Origin: Puia dinghuensis
GTDB taxonomy: Bacteria; Bacteroidota; Bacteroidia; Chitinophagales; Chitinophagaceae
NCBI RefSeq assembly: GCF_014642875.1
Contig: NZ_BMJC01000002.1
Span: 930,001-994,000, forward strand
Length of the DNA stretch: 64,000 bases
Reading direction: 5' to 3'
Both the position numbers and the translations under genes were made by a program. This document shows, piece after piece, positions 42,343 through 52,366 of this stretch; the stretch's first letter is position 1, and every line of letters begins with the position of its first letter. The notes beneath the pieces were generated by a model, which was not told the DNA's origin, did no database searches, and worked only from the letters and a program-made list of their open reading frames with translations.

Positions 42343-45207
42343 CTAGTAAAGCGTCACAGGTCCCATGAGGCCCATCGATTGTATGGGCTGGTCCTGTCTT
42401 TTTTCATTTGTCCATTTCTGGGCGACACGGTTGTCCTTCAAAGTCTTCAAATAGTTTCCCATCGTAGTCACGACCCTTACTTCCAGGGTATTCGGCCCGG
42501 GTTGCAGCAGGTGACCCATGCGGTATATCCTCCGGCCATACCATTGTATCCCCGCATCCACACCGTTGACCGTCAGCCCTGAGAGGCCCGCCACTTTCCC
42601 AAGGTTGCAATATTGCCAAAGGGCATCCTTGTCTGCGTTGACAGTGATCCGATAGAAGGCCGTACCCGAGAAAGCGGCAAGGGTGGCATCGTCTTTCATA
42701 TCCATCAACGCCGGCATGGTTACCGTCTTTACCGAAGCATCCAGGTGATGAAGCTCGACCGTCCAGGCGCCAGTGACGGTCACTGCCTTTTCCGCGGTGG
42801 CGGGTAGCGGGTCCCATCCGGGTCCTTTCTTTTCCCGCTGAAAGACGACAAGGCGGGAGTCCCCCGTTGCCAGATCGAGGGTCAACGGACTCGCACCGTC
42901 CCCGGCATGATACCGTTCGCCCGTCTCCGCATCCCATATCCAGACCTGCCGTCCCGCGGCCAGGGGCGCCGACGGCAGAATGGTGAGGACATGTGCATTT
43001 TCCAGATCGGAATTGGCAAAGAAAAGCCATTCCATATCCCCGGCCTGGTAGCGGACCTGCGAGACAAAAGGATTGGGTTTATCTATATGTACATAGGGGG
43101 TCAACGCATATTTTTCCTGGAGGTGCCGGTACCATTGCAGAAAGTCATTGTCCGGCCTGGGAACGAGAATAAAGCGGTCGGGAAATGCTCTCATCTTTTC
43201 TACCCAATCGGCTACTTCCCTGTCCCGCCGGGCAGCATCGGTGAGGCCGGTCGATTTAGCGGGGTACGTCCCGATACAAAAAATACGCCCTCCCGCGGTG
43301 ATGAAAGCGGACAACTTCTCCGCCGTTGCGGGGTCCATTCTTTCCACCTGGACGAGGAAGAGCGTATGATACGATCTCGGTCCATAGAAAAGCCGGCCGT
43401 CCTTCATCGTGGCATCGCGGATCACCTGTTCAGAGATATAGTCGCATGCGCTGCCATTGCGGTGAATAGCTTCCCATACAAAGGGCAACCAGGTGGGGTA
43501 CATAAGCGATGGGAAAGGTTCATTTTGTGCACCCTCGATGCTCCACATATCGGCGATGGGCGGCAGGACGGCGATGTCGGCAAACATGGTCCCCTGCTGG
43601 AAGAGAGCGGACAGCCGGCTCTTGTAGTCGGTGAACCTTTTGAAATACGGCCACCAGTTGTTGCGTTCGTTGATGAATGTTCCATAACGCACCCAACCCG
43701 GGAAGGGCGCCTCGGGCGGAGAGTAGTTGAACCCATGGAAGACGGGATGCGTCACACCGGAGATGATGCTCTGGTCGCCGACCGTCTTCAGGATCTCCAG
43801 GGTTGCATTGAAAACCATATCCGTGTTCGTCAGTTCTTCACAGCTGATATGTTTCTTTCCTTTCAGATGAGCGGCGGAAGAAACGTATTTGTTTATCATC
43901 GTGTAGGCCCTTCCGGTATGATAGTCTTTGTCGGTCATTTCATGACCAAGACCGTATTTGACCCAGGTCTCGCATTCCGGCAGGTCGATGTCGAAGCTGC
44001 CTTCCAGCGGATGATAGCCCCTGCCGTAGGCCTGTACACGGGAAAGGACATGATTCTCCCGGCACCACTCCGTAAACGGCCGGATAAACCGTTCGGCTAC
44101 CAGTTCGGTCTTTGTCAGGTCGAAATCATAGCGCACCCGTTGGATTATATCCTGCAGGTCGGGTGAGAGACCCGTGCCGTAATCGAAATCAAGAATATTG
44201 CCCATGCCGCCCGTCTTGAATAGGGTGAAGGGCAGATAGGGCATCAGGTCGTACCCCCGTCTTTTTTTAAACTCTACTTCCATGTCGGAGCACCAGTTGG
44301 CGCCTTCCAGTTCCATGCTGTCCACGAAGAAGGCGCGGACCCGGCCGGCGAGCGGGCCGATCTGTGCGATGATGGTGTCGGACATGTGATGCAGGTATTT
44401 CTTTACGGCGGTCTCGTTGTAATGATTGAGGACGGATCCATTGGCGCCGGGGGCGCCATTGATCACCTCCATCGAGCCTTTCACCTTCACCAGGCCAAAC
44501 AGCACGTAGCTGCCCCGGGGGATACGAAAGCGCAGTGTCCCGTCCGTTATCTGGCCGGTGAGGTCCTGCACTGCTGCAAGGTTATGAAGCGGATTCGGAG
44601 CCAGCTTTACGGCCATCAGCTCCATGAGCCGGCCGGGGAATGGAGAAGTAACGGCAGGATCGGCTTCTTTGAAAAAATCGAAGGCGGATACTTCATAGTC
44701 ATCGGGACCTTCCAGCTTATGGGTGGCAATGACCATGGCCTGCGAGCGTTCGTCCCCTTCCAGGGATTCCGCACCAAAGGGCCAGCCGGCGCCTACGAGA
44801 AGGTCGCAGGTGATGCCGAGCGCAGCCGCCTCCTTCAGCGTGAACTGTAGCAGGTCGATCCATTCGGGGCTAAGCCATGTGATGGAAGGCTTGCCCAGGT
44901 CGTCCGTCACGGGAGGGAATTTGATGGGGTTGATCTCTACTCCGCCGATGCCGGCCTCTTTCATCAGCCTGAGCTCGCGGGATATCTCGGATCTTTCCAC
45001 CTTGTCGCCATTCCACCACCAGCGTACGAAGGGGCGGTAGATAGGAAGGGGGTCTTTGAAGAGGGAGTAGAGGCCGTCGGCCGACGCTGTCGATAGGGGC
45101 GTCTCAGGCGCCGCCGGGGCAGGGCCAGGGGCCGCCGGTGTCATTTTCCAAAAAAGGAAACCCGAGGTAAGCAGGGAACCTCGCAGCAGGAATTTTCTTC
45201 TATTCAT
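42343..45207 (-). CDS. Exported GH106-like alpha-L-rhamnosidase
   Basis: A 954-residue protein with a twin-Arg-like leader (MNRRKFLLRGSLLTSGFLF), a TIM-barrel domain (PFVRWWWNGDKVERSEI, GGVEINPIKFP, RAFFVDSMELEGANWCSDM, HISCEELTNTD) and C-terminal beta-sandwich and galactose-binding-like domains (NADKDALWQYCNLGKVAG). This matches GH106 alpha-L-rhamnosidases, which act on rhamnogalacturonan or rhamnose-capped arabinogalactan. It stands alone among glycan-biosynthesis genes. The exact linkage is not readable. The stop lies in a GC-rich spacer after the sugar transferase gene. Confidence 0.8.
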   Translation of the reverse strand: MNRRKFLLRGSLLTSGFLFWKMTPAAPGPAPAAPETPLSTASADGLYSLFKDPLPIYRPFVRWWWNGDKVERSEISRELRLMKEAGIGGVEINPIKFPPVTDDLGKPSITWLSPEWIDLLQFTLKEAAALGITCDLLVGAGWPFGAESLEGDERSQAMVIATHKLEGPDDYEVSAFDFFKEADPAVTSPFPGRLMELMAVKLAPNPLHNLAAVQDLTGQITDGTLRFRIPRGSYVLFGLVKVKGSMEVINGAPGANGSVLNHYNETAVKKYLHHMSDTIIAQIGPLAGRVRAFFVDSMELEGANWCSDMEVEFKKRRGYDLMPYLPFTLFKTGGMGNILDFDYGTGLSPDLQDIIQRVRYDFDLTKTELVAERFIRPFTEWCRENHVLSRVQAYGRGYHPLEGSFDIDLPECETWVKYGLGHEMTDKDYHTGRAYTMINKYVSSAAHLKGKKHISCEELTNTDMVFNATLEILKTVGDQSIISGVTHPVFHGFNYSPPEAPFPGWVRYGTFINERNNWWPYFKRFTDYKSRLSALFQQGTMFADIAVLPPIADMWSIEGAQNEPFPSLMYPTWLPFVWEAIHRNGSACDYISEQVIRDATMKDGRLFYGPRSYHTLFLVQVERMDPATAEKLSAFITAGGRIFCIGTYPAKSTGLTDAARRDREVADWVEKMRAFPDRFILVPRPDNDFLQWYRHLQEKYALTPYVHIDKPNPFVSQVRYQAGDMEWLFFANSDLENAHVLTILPSAPLAAGRQVWIWDAETGERYHAGDGASPLTLDLATGDSRLVVFQREKKGPGWDPLPATAEKAVTVTGAWTVELHHLDASVKTVTMPALMDMKDDATLAAFSGTAFYRITVNADKDALWQYCNLGKVAGLSGLTVNGVDAGIQWYGRRIYRMGHLLQPGPNTLEVRVVTTMGNYLKTLKDNRVAQKWTNEKRQDQPIQSMGLMGPVTLY

Positions 45208-45279
45208 AAGTCATCTCATGGAGTACTGAAAGATAGTACATATAAGCAACCGATAGCTTTTAGGGTGCGTTCTATTTTT

Positions 45280-46215
45280 ATGGAATTACGACCGAGCATC
45301 CTGAAAACACTGGCCTACTTCGATGTTTTCCACTATCCCCTGACGCTGGAAGACATCCGGTATTTCCTTGACACAGAGGCATCGGAAACAGCCGTAAGGT
45401 TGGAGACCGAGGCCCTTCTGCGCGAAGGCAGGCTCTACAGAACAGGTCCCTTCTATTCGTTGCAAAACGATCCCACCCTGGCGGCCAGACGCCTTCGCTG
45501 CGAGAGCCACGCCGATAAGCTGCTGGTCATCGCCAACCGGGGCGGCAAACTCCTGTACCAATTCCCCTATGTCCGGGGCGTATACATCTCCGGCTCCTTG
45601 TCCAAACGCTGCGCGGACGAGAAGGCCGACATCGATTATTTTATCATCACCCGGGCCAACCGCCTCTGGATAGCCAGGACCATGATGCATATCTTCAAGA
45701 AGCTGACCTATCTGCGTGGCCATCAGCACCGGTATTGCATGAACTATTACATCGACGAGGAAGCCCTGGAAATAAAGGAAAAGAACCTCTTCACCGCCAT
45801 CGAACTGCTCACGTTGATGCCTGTCTGTGGCAATGGCAGCATCGCCGGTTTCTTCCAGGCCAACGACTGGACCACCGGCTATCTTCCTCATTATCGCAAC
45901 CGGTCGCTGGAAACAGCGGCCGTCCATCGTTCTTCCCTGCTGAAACGCGCCCTCGAAAGACTACTGGCCAACCGGCTTGGCGATGCGCTGGAAAATTATT
46001 TCCGCAAGCTCACCGACCGCCGCTGGAAGAAGAAGACCGAGCGGGGCGATCTAAACTTCCATGGAGACATGCTGACGCTGCAATGCGGAAAACACTATTC
46101 CCGCCCGGACCCCGCCATCTTCCAGCAAAAAGTTCTGGCCAGATATCACCACCGGGTAAAGGAGGTGCTGGAAAAGTACTATGGACACCCGATCACTTCT
46201 TCCGAAACGAAATAA
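45280..46215 (+). CDS. Winged-helix/nucleotidyltransferase-fold protein
   Basis: A 311-residue protein. The first ~75 residues resemble a small winged-helix domain (LTLEDIRYFLDTEASETAV). Next is a Pol-beta-type nucleotidyltransferase core with Gly104-Ser105... in GVYISGSLSK and Asp117-x-Asp119 in KADIDYFII, followed by a helical C-terminus. The substrate is unknown; similar proteins occur in Bacteroidota polysaccharide clusters. The ATG at 45280 is preferred to a GTG at 45265. It runs alone on the plus strand and overlaps the convergent methyltransferase gene by 23 bp. Confidence 0.65.
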   Translation: MELRPSILKTLAYFDVFHYPLTLEDIRYFLDTEASETAVRLETEALLREGRLYRTGPFYSLQNDPTLAARRLRCESHADKLLVIANRGGKLLYQFPYVRGVYISGSLSKRCADEKADIDYFIITRANRLWIARTMMHIFKKLTYLRGHQHRYCMNYYIDEEALEIKEKNLFTAIELLTLMPVCGNGSIAGFFQANDWTTGYLPHYRNRSLETAAVHRSSLLKRALERLLANRLGDALENYFRKLTDRRWKKKTERGDLNFHGDMLTLQCGKHYSRPDPAIFQQKVLARYHHRVKEVLEKYYGHPITSSETK

Positions 46216-47014
46216 TATAATAATCTCCAATCGTGCGCCAGGGCCATTTGTCCTTCCATTTATCTTCCTTTGCGCGCAGGAATTTCCAGGCCTTGGGATG
46301 CTTCTCTGCAAAATGCTCGATATAGGAGGGTGGAACGATAGTGCAAAGCCCTTCCAGCTTTAAAAGCTCATAGGCGCCTTTCAGGGCGCGCTTCACAAAG
46401 GCCGGTGAATAATACCAGCAACGGAAATGAAAGCCTTCTACATGCGCCGGAGCGCCTTTCCTGCCGCTTAACAGCCGGCGGAAAGCCGTCCCGGGATGCC
46501 CCCGAAACAGCATCAGGGTCTCCCACAAGCTAAAAGGCGGCAGGATCACCAGGGTGATCACTCCACCGGGTTTCAGCAAGGGGGCAAAAGAGTGAAGAAC
46601 GCTGCCCAATTCCCGCGTACAGTTGAGCCCCGCGAAATTGGAGAAGATGAGGTCATACGGTCCTTTCTGCTGCAGGCTGTCAAGGGCGGTGAAAGAGCAA
46701 CGTTCGGCCGTGACCTTATCCGTAAGCTGCTTCGTCCTTACTTTCTCTATCAGGCGGGCCTGCATTCCTTCAGCGATGTCCGTAGCATGCACCCGGTGCC
46801 CCTCCCGGGCAAAGAAAATGGCGTCCTCGCCCGTGCCCGCATTGAGTTCGAGTATCGAGCTGCCCGGAGACAGAAAACGCAATACATGCGACCTTACCCG
46901 CTGACGCTTATAATGGATGATCGTATTGCCGGCATCGTATTGATCGAAGACAAGGGCCTGTTTGCTAAAGCCACCTGCCGCTTCTTTTTCGTTGACCACA
47001 TCTTTAATGCTCAT
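46193..47014 (-). CDS. Class I SAM methyltransferase (1)
   Basis: This 273-residue protein has a Rossmann SAM-binding domain: ILELNAGTGEDAIFFAREG (motif I, ~55-73), ATDIAEGM, and YDLIFSNFAGLNC. It ends with a basic tail (RAKEDKWKDKWPW). It is the last gene of an eight-gene minus-strand operon, starting 11 bp inside the upstream radical-SAM gene, so the two are probably translated together. It could O- or N-methylate a sugar or lipid; the acceptor is unknown. Confidence 0.85.
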   Translation of the reverse strand: MSIKDVVNEKEAAGGFSKQALVFDQYDAGNTIIHYKRQRVRSHVLRFLSPGSSILELNAGTGEDAIFFAREGHRVHATDIAEGMQARLIEKVRTKQLTDKVTAERCSFTALDSLQQKGPYDLIFSNFAGLNCTRELGSVLHSFAPLLKPGGVITLVILPPFSLWETLMLFRGHPGTAFRRLLSGRKGAPAHVEGFHFRCWYYSPAFVKRALKGAYELLKLEGLCTIVPPSYIEHFAEKHPKAWKFLRAKEDKWKDKWPWRTIGDYYIISFRKK

Positions 47015-48467
47015 GTTCCAGTTTTTTCAGTCGTTGCCGTGCGATGATCGCTGCCGGCAGCTGGTATAGGATGGAGGCTGCCAGTCGCAGATTTTGTTTT
47101 GTACTCCTGGCCGGTCTTAAGAGCAATTGCCTCATCTGCCGGAGGGCTAAATGCCAGCCATAGCTGCGATGAACATAGCGGTGCAGCTGTTTATAAAAGG
47201 CCGGGGGATAGGTGTTGTGAAACATCAGGCGAAGTTCGTCGGAATCGGTCCAATTGGTCTTCTCCTTCAGATCGGCCTTTACCCGGTCGTAGAAGACCGT
47301 ACCCGGCAAGGGATAAGAGACGGAAATGCCGAGGCTGTCCGGCACCAGGTGATTGATCATCCGGATAGTCTTTGTAATATCTTCCTTTGTCTCGCCGGGA
47401 TAGCCGAACTGGATGAAGAAGGAGGGTCGGATACCGTGTTGGCGCAGCAGGTGTGTCGCCTCGGCTATCTGTTCGACCGTTGTGCCTTTATCCATGGCGT
47501 CGAGTATTTTTTGCGAACCGCTTTCCGCTCCCATCCAGCTGTTCTCGCAACCGGCCCGGGCCAGCGCGCTGACATAATTCTCCTGCAGCAGGAGGTCGGC
47601 GCGGGACTGGATCTTGAATTTGAATCGCAGGTTCTCCTGCTCGACAAGATCGGCAAATTCATTCACCCACCCGGGTTTGAGCCCGAAGATGTCGTCGCAC
47701 ATCCAGATATGATCGAAGTTATACCGTTCTTTAAGCATTTTTATCTCCCTAATCACATGAGCCGGCGACCGGGCATTGTAGCGATTTCCGTAAATGGGTT
47801 TTGCGCACCAGTTGCATTTGAAAGGGCACCCCCGCGTAGTGCTGATGTTGAGGGAGAAATAGCCGTTATGCTGCATCCAGATCTTACGATACTGTTCGAT
47901 GTCGACCAGATCCCAGGCGGGCAGGGGCAGGTGGTCGAGGTCTTTCATCACCTTTCTTGCGGCTGTCCGGACAGGAAGCCCGTTTTGCTTCCAGGCCAGG
48001 CCATTTATCTGTGTGAAGTCTTCCCGGCCGTCCCGGATGGCTGTAACCAATTCCAGCAAGGTTTCCTCGCCTTCACCCAGCAGGACGAAGTCGGCGCCTT
48101 TCTGGAGATAGCTGTCGAAGTGGTCGGTGGAGTCACTGCTGCTTACGATGACGACACAACCTTGTGCGCGGGCCAATTGGATCATGCGGAAGGCAGCTTC
48201 GCGCATATTGGTGAGGCACATCTTTGTCAGGTAGTTGAACCCATCGTCATAGACGATAAAGAAGTCGGGCCGCTGGGCCGTCAGATGGAGCATCACCGAT
48301 TCCGCATCCTCTTCGAACATGGTGTCGAACAGGGAGACGGTGAAGCCCTGTTCGCGCATAAGCGCGGCGGCCCCGATGGTAGCAAGAGGCGGATAAGGCT
48401 GGCCGGTCGCCCATTGTTTCGGGTCCAGGCGCATAAAATAGGAATGCGAAAAAAGAAGCTTTTCCAT
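47004..48467 (-). CDS. B12-binding radical SAM enzyme (1)
   Basis: A 487-residue protein: N-terminal cobalamin-binding-like domain (~1-150) without the classic DxHxxG motif, then the radical SAM barrel with Cys214, Cys218 and Cys221 in TTRGCPFKCNWC and GAESGSQKILDAMDKGTT, and a C-terminal helical part. Such enzymes methylate unactivated carbons or rearrange lipids and sugars. It lies between a GT-C gene (18 bp) and a methyltransferase (11-bp overlap). The substrate is unknown. Confidence 0.88.
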   Translation of the reverse strand: MEKLLFSHSYFMRLDPKQWATGQPYPPLATIGAAALMREQGFTVSLFDTMFEEDAESVMLHLTAQRPDFFIVYDDGFNYLTKMCLTNMREAAFRMIQLARAQGCVVIVSSSDSTDHFDSYLQKGADFVLLGEGEETLLELVTAIRDGREDFTQINGLAWKQNGLPVRTAARKVMKDLDHLPLPAWDLVDIEQYRKIWMQHNGYFSLNISTTRGCPFKCNWCAKPIYGNRYNARSPAHVIREIKMLKERYNFDHIWMCDDIFGLKPGWVNEFADLVEQENLRFKFKIQSRADLLLQENYVSALARAGCENSWMGAESGSQKILDAMDKGTTVEQIAEATHLLRQHGIRPSFFIQFGYPGETKEDITKTIRMINHLVPDSLGISVSYPLPGTVFYDRVKADLKEKTNWTDSDELRLMFHNTYPPAFYKQLHRYVHRSYGWHLALRQMRQLLLRPARSTKQNLRLAASILYQLPAAIIARQRLKKLEHEH

Positions 48468-48485
48468 ACTGGTAAAACGCAGGAT

Positions 48486-49982
48486 TTACGGTAGGGGATG
48501 CCTGGGGTCGGAGCCGGTTGCGGCCACTTCGTACAGGTAATAATCCTCTTTCCTGATGCTGTTCAAAAATTCTTTTAACGCTATGACTCTGAATTGCTTA
48601 CCCCCGGCTTGTACGGTCGCTGTATCCAGCTTACGGCTGGAGACCAGGATATACCGATCGAGGTTTTGGAGGTAGGGCGACCGGGCTATTTCCTGGCTCA
48701 GGGAAGGTCGCGGCGAAGGCCAGTCGGGGATCGTCCAGTTGAGGTAGCTATACTCCTCCCCCTGAGTGATGGAGTATACTTTCCTGCCCAGGTAGGCGCT
48801 GATCATCGGTCCGCATGCGTATCCATCCACGACAATTGTCGAATCCGCCAGGTGGTGGGCCTTCAGGTATTCCACCGTGTTCCTGGACTGGGAAAAAGGT
48901 CGCGTCAGGTCCTGCTCGAGCGCGATCACCCCGATGCCAATATGCAGGATAAGGACAGCATACATCACCCGCCCCATGCCCGCATCGGCCATCCAGGACG
49001 CCGCAAGGAAATAGATGAAGGCCATCCCGAAAAGCCGGCTGCCCGCCTGCTGGGTAACATCGAAGAATGCCAGAAGAAATACCAACGCCGTATAATAGAA
49101 TACCAATGCCTTGGGGTCCTTCCTCAACACAAATGCCGGGTAAACGAGGAAGAACACGAACAGGGCGTTGCGCAACCATCCGCCGATATGCTGGGGGTTG
49201 AGCCAGTAGCTGTTCCAGAAATGTCCGCCTCTCACCTGGGGGATGGGCAGCCATCCGCGGATGAGGCTAAACGCGGTGAAGCTCAGATGTTGCCCCGTCA
49301 GCCATTCCTTCGGTCGTAATTGGTTGTAGTTGTCATCCGGAGGCGTCTGCGTCTGAATGACCACCAGTATGAACCCTGCCACGAACAGTACCGTGAACAA
49401 CAGGAAACGGGCCCGGAGCCATTCCCGCCGCCCCACTTCCATCGCCATGTAGAAATAAATGCCCAATGCAGCAAAAGCGAAGAAAAGATGCGTATTGCAC
49501 ATGACCAGCAGGAGCGCGCCGATATACAGGATGTTCTTGCGGGGATGGCGCAGCAGGATGCAGACGGCGAAAAGCAGCAGAATGCCGAGGGCATAGTTCC
49601 TGCTGAGAACGCTATACTCGAAGACAAAATAATAGCCCGAAAGCACCAGCACCTTCTGCAAAAGGGTGAAGGGTGCATAACGCAGAAACAACCACGCCGC
49701 TGCGGCCGCAATACACCCATGCAGCACCTGCATGCCGATGTAGCTGGGGCTGATGTAATGGGTCACAAAGTAGAGGAGGAAATTCCAAAGCCTGGGATGC
49801 CCGTCATAGCGCATGTTCCAATACAGCGCCCCCAGGCTGTCACTGTCGCGTCCGATGAGAAAATGATGGGATTCATCCAGCCACAGTTCGTGGTTGTATA
49901 GTCCCACCGCGACTATGACGACATAAACCGCCCATACCGGGAAGACCAGCCGCAAAGGCAGACGGGGATCGTTCCCGCTCAT
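48486..49982 (-). CDS. GT-C-type membrane glycosyltransferase
   Basis: A 498-residue protein with ~10-12 membrane segments. The first loop carries the acidic motif of polyprenyl-phosphate-dependent GT-C enzymes (LWLDESHHFLIG, ~33-44), as in ArnT/PMT-like proteins, and there is a soluble C-terminal domain (~390-498). It should transfer a sugar from a polyprenyl-phosphate donor on the periplasmic face. The start overlaps the stop of the upstream methyltransferase gene as ATGA. The acceptor is unknown. Confidence 0.78.
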   Translation of the reverse strand: MSGNDPRLPLRLVFPVWAVYVVIVAVGLYNHELWLDESHHFLIGRDSDSLGALYWNMRYDGHPRLWNFLLYFVTHYISPSYIGMQVLHGCIAAAAAWLFLRYAPFTLLQKVLVLSGYYFVFEYSVLSRNYALGILLLFAVCILLRHPRKNILYIGALLLVMCNTHLFFAFAALGIYFYMAMEVGRREWLRARFLLFTVLFVAGFILVVIQTQTPPDDNYNQLRPKEWLTGQHLSFTAFSLIRGWLPIPQVRGGHFWNSYWLNPQHIGGWLRNALFVFFLVYPAFVLRKDPKALVFYYTALVFLLAFFDVTQQAGSRLFGMAFIYFLAASWMADAGMGRVMYAVLILHIGIGVIALEQDLTRPFSQSRNTVEYLKAHHLADSTIVVDGYACGPMISAYLGRKVYSITQGEEYSYLNWTIPDWPSPRPSLSQEIARSPYLQNLDRYILVSSRKLDTATVQAGGKQFRVIALKEFLNSIRKEDYYLYEVAATGSDPRHPLP

Positions 49983-50743
49983 TTGGTGATCCTGATCCAG
50001 GGATGCTGGTTCTTTATCCGGGTCAGGCGGTTACGCCACCACCGGGGGTTATACAGAACGGTATACCGGAAAGAGCGCAGATCATCGAAGGTATGATGGA
50101 AATAGTAGTCGGCCATCTCAGGATAGCCGAAAGAGGTATAATAGGCCTGGGTCCTTCTTTCCTCCAGCTTTACTTCCACGGGCTTGCAGAAAGGAGTGTC
50201 GATGATATGGATCTCACCGCTGCGTTTCAGATGGGAAAGACAGAAGTGGAGTATCCGTTTTGCCGAAGGGAAATGTTCGAGCGTAGCGGCGAAGAGGATA
50301 AAGTCAAAGCGTCTTTCTTCCAGCAGCCCTGTGCGGATGTCTCCGTGGATGAACCGGAGATTGGGGTCGTTGCTGAATACCCGGGCCGCCTGTTGCAATT
50401 CGGTAAAATTGATGTCGGCGCCGGTGACCCTCGAGCCGGGGATGTCCGCCAGCAGGTGGGTGAGCCAGCCATTGCCGCAGCCTACTTCGAGAATGTCCAG
50501 GGTTGCTTTTTTCCGGGAGATATAGTGGATAAGCCGGCGGGCTGACTGCTTTCTCAATTCCCATTCCCGGAAGCGGGGGTGGGAGGCAGCGATCTCGGGT
50601 AAATGGACCAGTTCTTCATCGGTGTACAGCCGGCTTTCAAGCGCCCTCACCTGAATGTATATCTTTTCGAACAGCACCTCTCTGAGCCGGGTGTGGCCCT
50701 GAACTTGAATATTGGTTAGTATGGAAGAGTCCGGAAGATACAT
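49979..50743 (-). CDS. Class I SAM methyltransferase (2)
   Basis: This 254-residue protein has motif I ILEVGCGNGWLTHLLADIPG (~101-120), VTGADINFTEL and FDFILFAATLEHF, a standard SAM-dependent methyltransferase. It is coupled to the GT-C gene by an ATGA overlap, so it probably modifies the same glycan or its lipid carrier. The upstream gene is a radical-SAM enzyme 71 bp away. Confidence 0.85.
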   Translation of the reverse strand: MYLPDSSILTNIQVQGHTRLREVLFEKIYIQVRALESRLYTDEELVHLPEIAASHPRFREWELRKQSARRLIHYISRKKATLDILEVGCGNGWLTHLLADIPGSRVTGADINFTELQQAARVFSNDPNLRFIHGDIRTGLLEERRFDFILFAATLEHFPSAKRILHFCLSHLKRSGEIHIIDTPFCKPVEVKLEERRTQAYYTSFGYPEMADYYFHHTFDDLRSFRYTVLYNPRWWRNRLTRIKNQHPWIRITK

Positions 50744-50814
50744 CTCTAACGATTTTAGCGTGGCTTAACGACATAATAAACGTTTCTTTTTTGTTAAAGG
50801 ATGCCACCTTCTCC

Positions 50815-52317
50815 CTAAAAACCCTGAATTTCCGGCTGCCGGTAGCGCCAGAGCCTATGCAAGAGCTTTATTTCATACGGATATTTATATAGGCTTCTTT
50901 TATAACGTAATGCGGCCAGATGGTGAATCAGTTTACGTTTCACCGGGCTGAGCCGGATATCGGATACGGTGGGATAGTAGCCGTTGAGGACGGTTTCGAA
51001 ATCCCTGATCTTGTCGATCATTTCCGGGGTGAGCCAGGGGGTAAGGGGATTCTTGCGGAGGTCGAAGTTCTCCCATTGCGGGCTGATCCAGTCCTCCAGT
51101 TTTTCGGGGAAGCGGAAGCCCGAATCCAGGGTCTTTTGATACAGTTCGGACCCCTCCGTCGGGACGGGGCTATAGGTATAAATAATGATCTCCGTGTCGG
51201 GATTGATATCCTTTATTTCTTTGATAAAGGCGATGTCCTGGTCGATGTATTGCATCACCTTTTCCGGGGTCTCCGCAGGGGTGCCCAGCACAAAGCTGTA
51301 CTCGGGAATGATATCGAATTTCTTCATCCGGGCGGCAAAAGACCTGATCTCGGCGCCGGACTGGGTTCCCCCCTTGTCCATTTTTTTCAGGATCTCGTCG
51401 TTGCCGGTCTCGGCGCCAAAAAAGATCATCTTACAGCCGGATTCGCGCATGAGCACCAGGGTCTCATCCTTATACTTGTCGATGGTGTCGATGCGGCCTT
51501 CGCCCCACCAGACCATATTTTCGTCCTTGATCAGGTGGGCGAATTCAGCGGTCCTTTTTTCGGCTACGAAGAAGTTGTTGTCGTGGAATTCGATGCTGTC
51601 GGCGCCCCATCTGTCTTTAAGGTATTTGATGTCCTTGTATACCGCAGGGGCGGGTTTGGCCTTCCAGCGGGCTTCATAGATGGGTACAACGGCGCAGAAC
51701 GAGCAGGTGAAGGGGCAGCCGATGCTGGAGTGATAAGCAAGCGTCCTCTCCCCCAGGTAGGTCTTGCCGAGATATTTCTCCATGGGATAAAGCCGGTCTA
51801 ACTGGTCATAAGGTAAGGATGGCAAGGTAGCCTGGTCGATAAGGTCTTCTTTGGACGTTTTGATTATCTTATCGCCGCTCTTATAGATAAGGTTCCTTAT
51901 CATTTCGTAGGGCGTATTATTCTCCAGCGCGTCGAGAAGAGCGGGAAAAGCGTGGTCACCGGGGCCATTAATGACAAAATCGACACACTCCGACTTCAGG
52001 ACTACTTTATTCTGGTTAGAGGCGAAATAACCACCCCAGATGATCACCGTGCCGGGAAATTCCGCCCGGATGCGGCGGGAAAAGGGGATGGCCTGTTTTA
52101 GTTGCGGACCGGGCATCACCGTAAACCCGACATACCGGTATTCCCCGGTGGCGAGATACGCTGCGATCTTGCCATAGGGGTCCGGCTCGCGGTTGCCGTC
52201 GACGATGGCCCACTCGTACCGGCCCTCGATGGAGCCGGCTATCTGGAGCACGGAATTGGGAATACGGTATTTGTAGTCTGCGCTCCGCGGATTGAATAAC
52301 AGTACTTTATACGGCAT
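50815..52317 (-). CDS. B12-binding radical SAM enzyme (2)
   Basis: A 500-residue protein with an N-terminal cobalamin-binding-type domain (GFTVMPGPQLKQA, VIIWGGYFAS, INGPGDHAF) and a radical SAM barrel with Cys201, Cys205 and Cys208 in SSIGCPFTCSFC, FHDNNFF, and GAETGNDEILKKMDKGG. It is clearly distinct from the enzyme at 47004. B12/radical-SAM proteins of this class do C-methylation or ring rearrangements. It lies 49 bp downstream of a methyltransferase gene within the operon. Confidence 0.88.
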   Translation of the reverse strand: MPYKVLLFNPRSADYKYRIPNSVLQIAGSIEGRYEWAIVDGNREPDPYGKIAAYLATGEYRYVGFTVMPGPQLKQAIPFSRRIRAEFPGTVIIWGGYFASNQNKVVLKSECVDFVINGPGDHAFPALLDALENNTPYEMIRNLIYKSGDKIIKTSKEDLIDQATLPSLPYDQLDRLYPMEKYLGKTYLGERTLAYHSSIGCPFTCSFCAVVPIYEARWKAKPAPAVYKDIKYLKDRWGADSIEFHDNNFFVAEKRTAEFAHLIKDENMVWWGEGRIDTIDKYKDETLVLMRESGCKMIFFGAETGNDEILKKMDKGGTQSGAEIRSFAARMKKFDIIPEYSFVLGTPAETPEKVMQYIDQDIAFIKEIKDINPDTEIIIYTYSPVPTEGSELYQKTLDSGFRFPEKLEDWISPQWENFDLRKNPLTPWLTPEMIDKIRDFETVLNGYYPTVSDIRLSPVKRKLIHHLAALRYKRSLYKYPYEIKLLHRLWRYRQPEIQGF

Positions 52318-52366
52318 GAAAGATAGTTCTAATGGATTTAACTACTAAATGAACGCAGATGTAGGA

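Noticed and set aside
47151-48494. Long open frame (~447 codons) antisense to the first radical-SAM gene
   Set aside because: The sense strand has the full CxxxCxxC enzyme and operon context; the antisense frame shows no domain signal.
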